Assembly (NCBI RefSeq): GCF_023701695.1
Contig: NZ_JAJOZC010000001.1
Span: 6,199,894-6,263,893 of the forward strand
Source of the DNA: Streptomyces sp. RKAG290
GTDB lineage: Bacteria; Actinomycetota; Actinomycetes; Streptomycetales; Streptomycetaceae
Reading direction: 5' to 3'
DNA length: 64,000 nt
Shown in pieces: positions 9,171-17,983 of the stretch. Made by a program: the position numbers and the translations under genes. The notes under the pieces are model-generated. The model was not told the DNA's origin. It did not search any database and saw only the letters and a list, made by a program, of their open reading frames with translations. Position 1 is the first letter of the stretch. Each line of letters starts with the position of its first letter.

Positions 9171-10081
9171 TTAAGGTCCTTCAAGGGCCGCAGGCCGGCC
9201 GGCCTCAGCACGGACCGGTTCCATTCTGCCCTGGACATCCTGCGCCGACTCCGCCGGGCGCACCGACAGCGGATAGACCGGGGGAGTCCCACCGAATTCG
9301 GGGCAGAGCGCCTGGTGGTCGCACCAGCCGCACAGCTTCGTGGGCCGCGGCCGCCACTCGCCGGTCTCCGTGGCCAGCGAGATCGCCTCCCACAGCGTCA
9401 GCAGCTTGCGCTCCACCCGCTCCAGGTCCGCCACCACCGGGTCGTACGTCATCACGTCCCCGCTGCCGAGGTAGACCAGCTGGAGCCGGCGCGGCACCAC
9501 GTTCTTCAGCCGCCAGATGACCAGCGCGTAGAACTTCATCTGGAAAAGGGCGCCCTCCGCATACTCCGGACGCGGCGCCTTCCCCGTCTTGTAGTCGACG
9601 ATCCGGACGTCGCCGGACGGCGTCACGTCGATCCGGTCGATCACCCCGCGCAGCCGCAGCCCCGACTCCAGCTCCGTCTCGACGAACATCTCCCGCTCGG
9701 CCGGCTCCAGCCGCGTCGGGTCCTCCAGCGAGAACCAGCGCTCCACCAGCCGCTCCGCCTCCGACAGCCAGCGCGACAGCCGCTCGCCCTGCGGATCCTC
9801 GGCGAACAGCTCCGACAGCTCGGGCTTCGACTCCAGCAGCCGGTCCCACTGCGCCGGGATCAGCGCGGTGGCCCGGACGGGCGTCCGCTCGGTCGCGGGG
9901 TTGTCGAAGAGCCGCTCCAGCACCGCATGGACCAGTGTCCCCGGGTAGCCGCCTCACTGGGCTTCTGCGGCAGTCTGTCGATGACCCGGAAGCGGTACAG
10001 CAGGGGGCACTGCATGAAGTCGCTCGCCCGCGACGGCGAAAGGGACGAGGGCGGCTGAGGCGGCCGCGGCACTGAGGTCAT
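9171..10081 (-). pseudogene. RecB-family (PD-(D/E)XK) exonuclease, interrupted by a one-base frameshift
   Basis: Repaired, this is a protein of about 303 residues. The N-terminus (SLSPSRASDFMQCPLLYRFR) has the first Cys of the iron-sulfur clamp. The middle holds the nuclease core with VIDRID and IVDYKTG, and the C-terminus has CGWCDHQALCP, completing the four-cysteine Fe-S cluster as in AddB/Cas4-type nucleases. The reading frame changes after AATRG: one base is missing in the C run at 9939-9942, and adding it gives a continuous AATRGTLVHAVLERLF. Both halves look fully conserved, so a sequencing error is more likely than decay. The gene is followed at 9 bp by the response regulator. Confidence 0.82.
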
Positions 10082-10186
10082 GACGAAGACCCTACGACCC
10101 GCCACTGACAACAACCGGCATACCATCGACCACAGACCCCGGAACACTGCATGATCGTGCCGGACGGCACCGACCGAAGGGACCTC

Positions 10187-11437
10187 GTGGACGAGAGCGG
10201 CGACAGCGGGCGGCCGCAGCCCGGCGCAGGGGGAAAGGACCCCGGTGCCGGCCCCGACAAGCCCACCAAGGGGCGCCGGGAAGAGCCGGGCGGCGGCATC
10301 CTGATGGGCCGCCCCTTCGGAGTGCCGGTCTACGTCGCACCGAGCTGGTTCCTCGTCGCAGCGCTGATCACCTGGGTCTTCGGTGGTCAGCTCGACCGGG
10401 TCCTGCCCGGCCTCGGCGCGGCCCGCTACCTCGTCGCACTCTTCTTCGCCATCGCCTTCTACGCCTCCGTGCTCGTCCACGAACTCGCCCACACGGTCGC
10501 CGCACTGCGCTACAAGCTCCCGGTACGCCGCATCCAGCTCCAGTTCTTCGGCGGTGTCTCCGAGATCGAGAAGGAATCCGAGACGCCCGGCCGCGAGTTC
10601 GTCCTCGCCTTCGTCGGCCCGCTGCTCTCCCTCGTCCTGGCCGGCGTCTTCTACATCCCGCTGAACTTCGTCGAGCGCGGCACCGTCCCCGGGGTGCTGC
10701 TCGGCGGGCTGATGATCTCCAACCTGATCGTCGCGGTCTTCAACCTCCTGCCCGGCCTCCCGCTCGACGGCGGCCGCATGCTCCGCGCCGTCGTCTGGAA
10801 GATCACCGGACGCCCGATGAGCGGCACCGTCGCCGCCGCCTGGGTCGGCCGCGCCCTTGCCGTCGTCACCCTCATCGGCCTTCCCCTCCTCACCCACACC
10901 GGGTCCCTCGGGAACGACACCGACGACCTCGGCGGCATGGACACCGTCATCGACGCCCTGCTCGCCGCCGTACTGGCCGCCATCATCTGGACCGGAGCGG
11001 GCAACAGCCTGCGCATGGCCCGGCTGCGCGAGCACCTCCCCGACCTGCGCGCCCGCACCCTCACCAGGCGCGCCGTACCGGTCGAGGCGGCCACCCCGCT
11101 CTCCGAGGCCCTGCGCAGGGCCAACGAGGCCGGAGCGCGCGCCCTCGTCGTCGTCGACGCGAACGGCGAGCCCAAGGCGCTCGTCCGCGAGGCCGCCATC
11201 GTCTCCGTCCCCGAACACCGCCGCCCCTGGGTCGCCGTAAGCGGCCTCGCCCAGGACCTCACCGACGGCATGAAGGTCTCCGCCGAGCTCGCCGGCGAAG
11301 CCCTCCTGGACCGCCTCAAGGCCAGCCCCGCCACCGAGTACCTCGTCGTCGAGGACACCGGCGAGATCTACGGGGTGCTGTCCACGGCCGACGTGGAACG
11401 GGCGTTCGTGGCGGCGATGGCCCGGCCCGCCGCCTGA
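10187..11437 (+). CDS. Site-2-type zinc metalloprotease (M50) with CBS domains
   Basis: The 416-residue integral membrane protein has the zinc motif HELAH (His98, Glu99, His102) inside a membrane helix. The third ligand Asp is in PLDGGRM, with several further membrane segments. The C-terminal 150 residues resemble paired CBS domains, which in such proteases bind nucleotides and modulate activity. GTG at 10187 was chosen because GAAGGG precedes it; the ATG 36 bp upstream has no ribosome site. It is divergent from the nuclease gene. The natural substrate, probably a membrane anti-sigma factor or signal peptide, is unknown. Confidence 0.88.
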   Translation: MDESGDSGRPQPGAGGKDPGAGPDKPTKGRREEPGGGILMGRPFGVPVYVAPSWFLVAALITWVFGGQLDRVLPGLGAARYLVALFFAIAFYASVLVHELAHTVAALRYKLPVRRIQLQFFGGVSEIEKESETPGREFVLAFVGPLLSLVLAGVFYIPLNFVERGTVPGVLLGGLMISNLIVAVFNLLPGLPLDGGRMLRAVVWKITGRPMSGTVAAAWVGRALAVVTLIGLPLLTHTGSLGNDTDDLGGMDTVIDALLAAVLAAIIWTGAGNSLRMARLREHLPDLRARTLTRRAVPVEAATPLSEALRRANEAGARALVVVDANGEPKALVREAAIVSVPEHRRPWVAVSGLAQDLTDGMKVSAELAGEALLDRLKASPATEYLVVEDTGEIYGVLSTADVERAFVAAMARPAA

Positions 11438-11498
11438 GCCCCGCGCACTCGCCAGGACGCGCGGTCGGAGGCCCCGGAAACACCGGTACGCTGGTCAC

Positions 11499-12404
11499 AT
11501 GTCTGAACCGACCGGTGCCGCCCGCCGACGTGGGCCCTTCAAGGTCGGGGACCAGGTCCAGCTCACCGATCCCAAGGGACGCCACTACACCTTCACGCTC
11601 GAAGCCGGAAAGAGTTTCCACACCCACAAGGGCTCTTTCCAGCACGACGAGCTGATCGGTGCTCCCGAGGGCAGCGTTGTCCGTACCACGGGAAACGTCG
11701 TCTACCTGGCGCTGCGCCCCCTGCTCCCCGACTACGTCCTGTCCATGCCCCGCGGCGCCGCCGTGGTCTACCCCAAGGACGCGGGGCAGATCCTGGCCTT
11801 CGGCGACATCTTCCCCGGCGCCCGCGTCGTGGAGGCCGGCGTGGGATCCGGCGCCCTGTCCACCTTCCTGCTCCGCGCCATCGGCGAGCAGGGCATGCTG
11901 CACTCCTACGAGCGCCGCGAGGACTTCGCCGAGATCGCCCAGCAGAACGTCGAGCGCTACTTCGGGAACCCGCACCCCGCCTGGCAGCTCACTGTCGGCG
12001 ACCTCCAGGACAACCTCACGGACACCGACGTCGACCGTGTCGTCCTGGACATGCTCGCGCCCTGGGAGTGCCTGGAGGCCGTCTCCAAGGCGCTCGTCCC
12101 GGGCGGCATCCTGTGCGCGTACGTGGCGACCACCACCCAGCTCTCCCGGACGGTCGAGTCCATCCGCGAGATCGGCTGCTTCGCGGAGCCCCAGCCCTGG
12201 GAGTCGATGATCCGCAACTGGCACGTCGAGGGTCTCGCCGTGCGCCCGGACCACCGCATGATCGGGCACACCGGCTTCCTGGTCACCGCCCGCCGGCTGG
12301 CCGACGGGGTGCAGGCACCCCCGCGCCGCCGCCGCCCCTCCAAGGGTGCCTACGGCGACGACTACGACGGGCCTGGCAGCAAGAGCGGCTCCGCCCGCGA
12401 CTGA
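11499..12404 (+). CDS. trmI: tRNA (adenine-58-N1)-methyltransferase
   Basis: The 301-residue protein matches the TrmI family. It has a small N-terminal beta domain, then a Rossmann methyltransferase fold with the AdoMet loop VVEAGVGSGALS near residue 108 and the catalytic-site motif LDMLAPWE. It methylates A58 in the T-loop of tRNAs using AdoMet. The C-terminal tail is basic and low complexity. A strong terminator follows at once. The gene lies about 1.4 kb upstream of the proteasome ATPase gene, an arrangement common in actinobacteria. Confidence 0.93.
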   Translation: MSEPTGAARRRGPFKVGDQVQLTDPKGRHYTFTLEAGKSFHTHKGSFQHDELIGAPEGSVVRTTGNVVYLALRPLLPDYVLSMPRGAAVVYPKDAGQILAFGDIFPGARVVEAGVGSGALSTFLLRAIGEQGMLHSYERREDFAEIAQQNVERYFGNPHPAWQLTVGDLQDNLTDTDVDRVVLDMLAPWECLEAVSKALVPGGILCAYVATTTQLSRTVESIREIGCFAEPQPWESMIRNWHVEGLAVRPDHRMIGHTGFLVTARRLADGVQAPPRRRRPSKGAYGDDYDGPGSKSGSARD

Positions 12405-12420
12405 TCCCGAGCAACGCACC

Positions 12421-12474
12421 GGCGCCGCCGCCGAGTTCCCGGACCGACCCGGGAACTCGGCGGCGGCGCCTTTT
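12421..12474. terminator. Very strong intrinsic terminator after trmI
   Basis: A perfect 22-bp stem (12421-12442 with 12449-12470) encloses a 6-base loop ACCGAC and is followed by TTTT. It begins 17 bp past the trmI stop. Confidence 0.9.
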
Positions 12475-12645
12475 CGTTGCCGCGGCGACGGCGGACCGGG
12501 GGCCGCGATCCGCGGCGACCCCACCGTTCCGCTGCCGTGTGAGGTGTGGCACGATGCTGGCCACCCCCACCCCGCCGTCGACGTCCTGCCGACGGCACTG
12601 CCCCTCAGGCATTCCGCACCACAGGAACCACAGGAGACATCCCGC

Positions 12646-13236
12646 GTGCAGACCTCCGCGCTCCCGGACCTCGCGCACACCGACACCACGACGATGCACT
12701 GGCTCGCCACCGCGGCGGCCATGGCCGCCGTCGTCGCGGCAGCCGGCCTGCTCCAGCCCGACGCGACCGCCTCCGCCTCCACCACCGCCCACCGCACCAC
12801 GGTGCAGCAGGGCACGGCATCCGCCGCCCCGCCGGATCCGGCGCGCGCGGTGTTTCCGCTGCAGTGCGGCGGCGTCGGCACCACCGTCGCCAAACAGGTC
12901 CCCGGCGACCTCGACGGCGACGGCCGTCCGGAAACCGTCGCGGTGGTCCACTGCGCGGCCGGATCCGGTACCCCGCCGAGCGGCGTCTACGTCCTCACAC
13001 AGGCGGGCGGGGCCGCACCGAGGATCGTCGCGACCCTGGTGGACCCCACCCAGAAAATGAGCGTCGGCGACTTCACGGTGCGTGACCGCGTCGTCTCCGC
13101 CACGCTCCTCGGCTACTCCTCGGCCTCGGTCCCCAGCTGCTGCCCCGACCAGCAGGAAAAGGTCACCTGGCAGTGGCAGAACGGTGCCTTCGTACGGAGC
13201 AGCCAGTCCGACGGCGCCGCCGACGGCAGCGCCTGA
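12646..13236 (+). CDS. Small exported protein of unknown function
   Basis: The 196-residue product starts at GTG with CAGGAG upstream. A hydrophobic stretch at about 17-45 (LATAAAMAAVVAAAGLL) looks like a signal peptide or single anchor. The mature part contains GDLDGDGRPETVAVV, an FG-GAP/calcium-loop-like motif, and three cysteines, two adjacent (SCCPD). I do not recognise a function. The gene converges on the ferredoxin gene. Confidence 0.72.
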   Translation: MQTSALPDLAHTDTTTMHWLATAAAMAAVVAAAGLLQPDATASASTTAHRTTVQQGTASAAPPDPARAVFPLQCGGVGTTVAKQVPGDLDGDGRPETVAVVHCAAGSGTPPSGVYVLTQAGGAAPRIVATLVDPTQKMSVGDFTVRDRVVSATLLGYSSASVPSCCPDQQEKVTWQWQNGAFVRSSQSDGAADGSA

Positions 13237-13287
13237 GCGGTCCCCGCGCGCAGCCGCCGGCCCAGGGCCGCCGGTCGTGGCGGTGGC

Positions 13288-13599
13288 TCAGGCGGCCTCG
13301 GGACCGAAGACCTCGACCCTGTCCGAAACGCGTCGTACATGGATGCAGTCGCCCGGGCACTCCTTGGCCGAGTCGACGACGTCCTGGAAGAGCGGCAGCG
13401 GTACCGGGGTGGTCGCGCCCTTCTCCTGCAGGAGCTCGTCCTCGTCGCTCTTGACGTAGGCGAGCCCGTCGATGTCGAGCTCGAAGACCTCGGGCGCGTA
13501 CTGCACGCAGATGCCGTCCCCCGTGCAGAGGTCCTGGTCGATCCAGACCTCCAGGTCCTGCGACTCGCTGCCGGTGGGAGCATCCTGCTGCACGGTCAT
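13288..13599 (-). CDS. [3Fe-4S]-type ferredoxin
   Basis: The 103-residue protein has the spacing CTGDGIC (Cys-X5-Cys), then a distant CP (AKECPGDC), as in the single-cluster [3Fe-4S] ferredoxins that feed cytochromes P450 in Streptomyces. It is acidic, as expected. ATG start with AGGAGAA upstream. It is divergent from arc. No P450 gene is in the window, so its electron acceptor is not evident. Confidence 0.9.
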   Translation of the reverse strand: MTVQQDAPTGSESQDLEVWIDQDLCTGDGICVQYAPEVFELDIDGLAYVKSDEDELLQEKGATTPVPLPLFQDVVDSAKECPGDCIHVRRVSDRVEVFGPEAA

Positions 13600-13842
13600 T
13601 TCTCCTGCCGTTTCCTGCGTATCCGGACCGGAAAAAGCCAGCCCTGACGGGTGTTGAACACTTCGACGATACAACCGGCTGCTTTTCGATGTTGAAGGGT
13701 GGGTATTCCCCTGACACGAGGGAGAGGTCGCAAGGGTGAAGATCGGACACGCCCCACAGTCTTTGTGATCTAGGGGTTTCAATCATCACCCACCCAGGTA
13801 GGGTCAGGAAGCGTCCAGCTCCCCTTGGAGGAGGTGAGGACC

Positions 13843-15609
13843 GTGGCAGCCCACGACGACGACACCAACCGCGGCATCCGGCCCGGACGGGGGTCCGATG
13901 ACCCAGCCGGCCAGGTCGCCTATCTTGAGCAGGAAATCGCCGTCCTGCGACGTAAGCTCGCCGACTCTCCGCGCCATACGAGGATTCTCGAAGAGCGGAT
14001 CGTCGAGTTCCAGACCAACCTTGCGGGCGTGTCCGCTCAGAACGAGCGGCTCGCCAACACACTCCGCGAGGCCCGCGACCAGATCGTGGCCCTCAAGGAA
14101 GAGGTCGACCGGCTCGCACAGCCGCCGGCCGGCTTCGGTGTGTTCCTGCAGGCCAACGAGGACGGCACCTGCGACATCTTCACCGGGGGCCGCAAGCTCC
14201 GGGTGAACGTCAGCCCAAGCGTTGAGCTCGAAGACCTCCGGCGCGGCCAGGAAGTCATGCTCAACGAAGCGCTCAACGTGGTCGACGCCATGGAATTCGA
14301 GCGCGCCGGGGACATCGTCACCCTCAAGGAAATCCTTGAGGACGGCGAACGAGCCCTGGTGGTCGGGCACACCGACGAGGAACGGGTGGTGCGGCTCGCC
14401 GAGCCGTTGCTGGACATCACCATCCGCCCCGGCGACGCCCTGCTGCTCGAACCCAGGTCCGGCTACGTCTACGAAGTCGTCCCCAAGAGCGAGGTCGAAG
14501 AGCTCGTCCTCGAAGAAGTCCCGGACATCGACTACGACAAGATCGGCGGACTGGGCGACCAGATCGAGCTGATCCGCGACGCGGTCGAGCTCCCCTACCT
14601 TCACCCAGACCTCTTCAAGGAGCACGAGCTGCGGCCACCGAAGGGCATCCTGCTCTACGGCCCGCCCGGCTGCGGCAAGACACTCATTGCCAAAGCGGTC
14701 GCCAACTCCCTTGCGAAGAAGGTCGCCGAGGTAACCGGCCAGCCCACCGGCAAGAGCTACTTCCTCAACATCAAGGGCCCCGAGCTCCTCAACAAGTACG
14801 TCGGCGAGACCGAGCGGCATATCCGCCTGGTCTTCCAGCGTGCTCGCGAGAAGGCGAGTGAGGGCACCCCCGTCATCGTCTTCTTCGACGAGATGGAGTC
14901 CCTCTTCCGCACCCGGGGATCCGGCGTCAGCTCGGACGTGGAGAACACCATCGTCCCGCAGCTGCTCGCCGAGATCGACGGCGTGGAGGGCCTGGAGAAC
15001 GTCATCGTCATCGGCGCCTCCAACCGCGAGGACATGATCGACCCCGCGATCCTGCGACCGGGCCGCCTCGATGTGAAGATCAAGATCGAGCGTCCCGACG
15101 CGGAGGCCGCGAAGGACATCTTCGCGAAGTACCTCACGCCTTCGCTGCCGCTGCACGCGGACGACCTCGCCGAGCACACCGGCTCCAGGGAAGCCGCTGC
15201 GCACGCCATGATCCAGTCGGTCGTCGAGCGGATGTACACCGAGTCCGAGGAGAACCGCTTCCTCGAGGTCACGTACGCCAACGGCGACAAGGAAGTCCTG
15301 TACTTCAAGGACTTCAACTCCGGCGCGATGATCCAGAACATCGTCGACCGGGCCAAGAAGATGGCCATCAAGGCCTTCCTCGATCAGGGCCAGAAGGGCC
15401 TTCGCGTCTCCCATCTCCTCCAGGCATGCGTGGACGAGTTCAAGGAGAACGAGGACCTGCCGAACACCACCAACCCGGACGACTGGGCCAGGATCTCCGG
15501 CAAGAAGGGTGAGCGGATCGTCTTCATCCGCACACTCGTCACCGGAAAGCAGGGCGCGGACTCCGGTCGCTCCATCGACACGGTGGCAAACACCGGGCAG
15601 TACCTGTAG
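13843..15609 (+). CDS. arc: Proteasome-activating AAA+ ATPase (ARC/Mpa)
   Basis: The 588-residue protein has an N-terminal coiled coil (about 25-95) that binds Pup, tandem OB folds (about 96-230), and one AAA+ module. Walker A is GPPGCGKT at 273-280 and Walker B is VIVFFDEME near 345-352; sensor and arginine-finger residues follow. The C-terminus ends in QYL, the proteasome-docking tail of this family. GTG start follows GGAGGAGGTGAGG. As a hexamer it unfolds pupylated proteins and feeds them to PrcBA. It is the first gene of the arc-dop-pup-prcB-prcA series. Confidence 0.97.
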   Translation: MAAHDDDTNRGIRPGRGSDDPAGQVAYLEQEIAVLRRKLADSPRHTRILEERIVEFQTNLAGVSAQNERLANTLREARDQIVALKEEVDRLAQPPAGFGVFLQANEDGTCDIFTGGRKLRVNVSPSVELEDLRRGQEVMLNEALNVVDAMEFERAGDIVTLKEILEDGERALVVGHTDEERVVRLAEPLLDITIRPGDALLLEPRSGYVYEVVPKSEVEELVLEEVPDIDYDKIGGLGDQIELIRDAVELPYLHPDLFKEHELRPPKGILLYGPPGCGKTLIAKAVANSLAKKVAEVTGQPTGKSYFLNIKGPELLNKYVGETERHIRLVFQRAREKASEGTPVIVFFDEMESLFRTRGSGVSSDVENTIVPQLLAEIDGVEGLENVIVIGASNREDMIDPAILRPGRLDVKIKIERPDAEAAKDIFAKYLTPSLPLHADDLAEHTGSREAAAHAMIQSVVERMYTESEENRFLEVTYANGDKEVLYFKDFNSGAMIQNIVDRAKKMAIKAFLDQGQKGLRVSHLLQACVDEFKENEDLPNTTNPDDWARISGKKGERIVFIRTLVTGKQGADSGRSIDTVANTGQYL

Positions 15610-15617
15610 AACGCAGA

Positions 15618-15653
15618 CCGGCTGCGGATGCCCGGCCGGGCATCCGCAGCCGG
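15618..15653. terminator. Hairpin terminator after arc
   Basis: A perfect 18-bp palindrome (15618-15635 with 15636-15653) is followed by TTGCTTT. It begins 8 bp after the arc stop, so dop probably has its own promoter in the next 190 bp. Confidence 0.8.
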
Positions 15654-15847
15654 TTGCTTTCCGGACAGCTCCGACGACACCGGAGTAATGACGTAATTGA
15701 TCTCCCCAGCGGCACTGAGGCGCTCTAGGCTCCTGCGTACCGCCCGGTCGCGCAGTGCGGGTACGGGCAGACCGCGCACGCACCGGACAAGCAGCGGTAC
15801 TTGAGCGCCGCTCCCGGAAGGGAGCGCCGCCGGGCAAGGAGGGCCGC

Positions 15848-17359
15848 ATGACCGTACGGCGAGTAATGGGCATCGAGACGGAGTACGGGATCTCCGTGCC
15901 CGGCCACCCCAACGCCAATGCCATGCTCACCTCGTCCCAGATCGTCAACGCCTACGCGGCGGCGATGCACCGGGCGCGCCGCGCCCGCTGGGACTTCGAG
16001 GAGGAGAACCCGCTGCGAGACGCGCGAGGCTTCGACCTCGCCCGCGAGACCGCCGACTCCAGCCAGCTCACGGACGAGGACATCGGCCTGGCCAATGTCA
16101 TCCTCACCAACGGGGCACGGCTCTACGTCGACCACGCACACCCCGAGTACAGCTCCCCGGAGATCACGAACCCCAGGGACGCGGTCCTCTGGGACAAGGC
16201 CGGCGAACGCATCATGGCCGAAGCCGCCGAACGGGCGGCCCAGCTGCCCGGTGCCCAGCCGATCCACCTGTACAAGAACAACACCGACAACAAGGGCGCC
16301 TCGTACGGGACGCACGAGAACTACCTGATGAAGCGGGAGACCCCGTTCTCCGACATCGTGCGCCACCTGACCCCGTTCTTCGTCTCGCGCCAGGTCGTCA
16401 CGGGCGCGGGCCGGGTCGGGATCGGACAGGACGGCAACGAGCACGGCTTCCAGATCAGCCAGCGCGCCGACTACTTCGAGGTCGAGGTCGGCCTGGAGAC
16501 CACGCTCAAGCGCCCGATCATCAACACCCGCGACGAGCCGCACTCGGACGCCGAGAAGTACCGCCGGCTCCATGTGATCATCGGCGACGCGAACCTCTCG
16601 GAGATCTCCACCTACCTGAAGCTGGGCACCACCTCCCTGGTCCTCTCCATGATCGAGGACGGCTTCATCAACGTCGACCTGGCCGTCGACCAGCCGGTGC
16701 GCACGCTGCACCAGGTCTCCCACGACCCGGACCTCCAGCAGCTGATCACTCTGCGCAGCGGGCGGACACTCACCGCGGTGCAGCTCCAGATGGAGTACTT
16801 CGAGCTCGGCCGCAAGTACGTCGAGGAGCGGTACGGCGCGGACGCCGACGAACAGACCAAGGACATCCTGATCCGCTGGGAGGACACGCTCAACCGGCTG
16901 GAGAACGATCCGATGAGCCTGTCCGGGGAGCTGGACTGGATCGCCAAGCGGGAGCTCATGGAGGGCTACCGCCGCCGCGACGACCTCGACTGGGACGCGG
17001 CCCGGCTGCACCTGGTGGACCTCCAGTACGCCGACGTGCGGCCCGACAAGGGCCTCTACAACCGTCTGGCGGCCCGCGGCCGGATGAAGCGCCTGCTGGA
17101 CGAGAGCGAGGTCGAGCAGGCCCGTACGGCGCCTCCTGAGGACACCAGGGCGTATTTCCGCGGCCGCTGCCTGGAGCAGTACGCCGACGACGTCGCCGCG
17201 GCCTCCTGGGATTCGGTCATCTTCGATCTTCCGGGTCACGACTCGTTGCAGCGGGTACCCACCATGGAGCCGCTCCGGGGCACCCGTGAGCACGTCAAGG
17301 ACCTACTGGACCGGTGTCGTACCGCGGAAGAGCTGGTCCGGGTGCTGTCGGGCGGCTGA
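15848..17359 (+). CDS. dop: Depupylase (Pup hydrolase / deamidase)
   Basis: The 503-residue protein belongs to the carboxylate-amine ligase fold shared with PafA. Its N-terminal GIETEYGIS carries the metal and nucleotide Glu residues, and it has the ARETADSSQLTDE insertion typical of the Dop loop, absent from PafA. Further conserved blocks are HLYKNNTDNKGASYGTHENY and RPIINTRDEPHSD. ATG start with AAGGAGGG. It removes Pup from proteins. In organisms where Pup ends in Gln it also deamidates Pup, but the Pup encoded just downstream already ends in Glu. Confidence 0.95.
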   Translation: MTVRRVMGIETEYGISVPGHPNANAMLTSSQIVNAYAAAMHRARRARWDFEEENPLRDARGFDLARETADSSQLTDEDIGLANVILTNGARLYVDHAHPEYSSPEITNPRDAVLWDKAGERIMAEAAERAAQLPGAQPIHLYKNNTDNKGASYGTHENYLMKRETPFSDIVRHLTPFFVSRQVVTGAGRVGIGQDGNEHGFQISQRADYFEVEVGLETTLKRPIINTRDEPHSDAEKYRRLHVIIGDANLSEISTYLKLGTTSLVLSMIEDGFINVDLAVDQPVRTLHQVSHDPDLQQLITLRSGRTLTAVQLQMEYFELGRKYVEERYGADADEQTKDILIRWEDTLNRLENDPMSLSGELDWIAKRELMEGYRRRDDLDWDAARLHLVDLQYADVRPDKGLYNRLAARGRMKRLLDESEVEQARTAPPEDTRAYFRGRCLEQYADDVAAASWDSVIFDLPGHDSLQRVPTMEPLRGTREHVKDLLDRCRTAEELVRVLSGG

Positions 17360-17373
17360 AAGGGTCCCCGGCT

Positions 17374-17386
17374 GGGAATCATTCCC
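17374..17386. promoter_or_regulatory. Palindrome upstream of pup
   Basis: GGGAAT-C-ATTCCC lies 15 bp past the dop stop and about 95 bp before pup. It may be an operator or part of a pup promoter; no function can be assigned from sequence alone. Confidence 0.3.
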
Positions 17387-17479
17387 ATGACCTCCGGACG
17401 TTGAGACAAGTACCGGGCCAATGTCGGACCCCGTAGGTAGGGTCTGATCAAGTGCTTCGAACCGAGCGGGGTGAGCTAT

Positions 17480-17698
17480 ATGGCGACCAAGGACACCGGC
17501 GGCGGACAGCAGAAGGCGACGCGCTCCACCGAGGAGGTCGAGGAGCAGGCGCAGGACGCGCAGGGCTCCGAGGACCTCAAGGAGCGACAGGAGAAGCTGA
17601 GCGACGACGTCGACGACGTTCTGGACGAGATCGACGACGTCTTGGAAGAGAATGCCGAGGATTTCGTTCGAAGCTTCGTGCAAAAAGGCGGCGAGTAA
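17480..17698 (+). CDS. pup: Prokaryotic ubiquitin-like protein Pup
   Basis: The 72-residue acidic, largely disordered protein has the conserved helix-forming middle (LKERQEKLSDDVDDVLDEID) and tail FVRSFVQKGGE. PafA joins its C-terminal Glu to lysines of target proteins; ARC recognises the coiled segment. The end is GGE, not GGQ, so no deamidation by Dop is needed before conjugation. The ATG follows GGGGTGAG; an in-frame GTG three codons upstream is less likely. It lies between dop and prcB. Confidence 0.97.
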   Translation: MATKDTGGGQQKATRSTEEVEEQAQDAQGSEDLKERQEKLSDDVDDVLDEIDDVLEENAEDFVRSFVQKGGE

Positions 17699-17724
17699 CG
17701 GGCTCGGCGCCGGATCGGTGCCCC

Positions 17725-17760
17725 GGTGTGCGGTGCGGGCGGACGCCCGCACCGCACACC
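17725..17760. terminator. Hairpin between pup and prcB
   Basis: A 16-bp perfect stem (17725-17740 with 17745-17760) has a 4-base loop and no T tract. It may attenuate transcription or stabilise the pup message, giving more Pup than proteasome subunits; this is an inference. Confidence 0.6.
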
Positions 17761-17802
17761 GCAGGCGCGGACCGTGCGATCGGTCCGAATGCCTCCGCCA
17801 CA

Positions 17803-17983
17803 CATGTGGATCACTGCCGCCGGACGGGTAGGGTCCGTGGCACACGGTGCTTCAACTGCAATCCGGCCGTAGGCAAGTTGGGGAGATGATCCTGACACCT
17901 TGCGCAGGGCCATCGCTTACCTGGAGGGAAACGCGTGGAAGCCAACACTCGTAGCACCGGGCGTCTACCAGCTGCCTTCCTGA
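17803..17983 (+). pseudogene. Remnant of an endonuclease VII-like gene overlapping the prcB start
   Basis: Between pup and prcB the DNA reads HVDHCRRTGRVRG, then CFNCNPAVGKLG. After one extra base (A at 17884) it continues as DDPDTLRRAIAYLEGNAW up to LVAPGVYQLPS and a stop at 17981. This is the C-terminal half of the ββα-metal nuclease family resembling T4 endonuclease VII, with its His-metal motif and second Cys pair. The N-terminal half with the first Cys pair is absent, and the second motif His is replaced (CRRTG). The last 16 codons overlap the prcB propeptide in another frame, which may explain why they survive. Confidence 0.7.

Noticed and set aside
17452..17889. 145-codon frame starting inside the pup leader and ending in CFNCNPAVGKLGR
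   Set aside because: Its first part is just pup in another frame. Only the last segment is meaningful, and it was reported as the endonuclease VII remnant instead of a gene.
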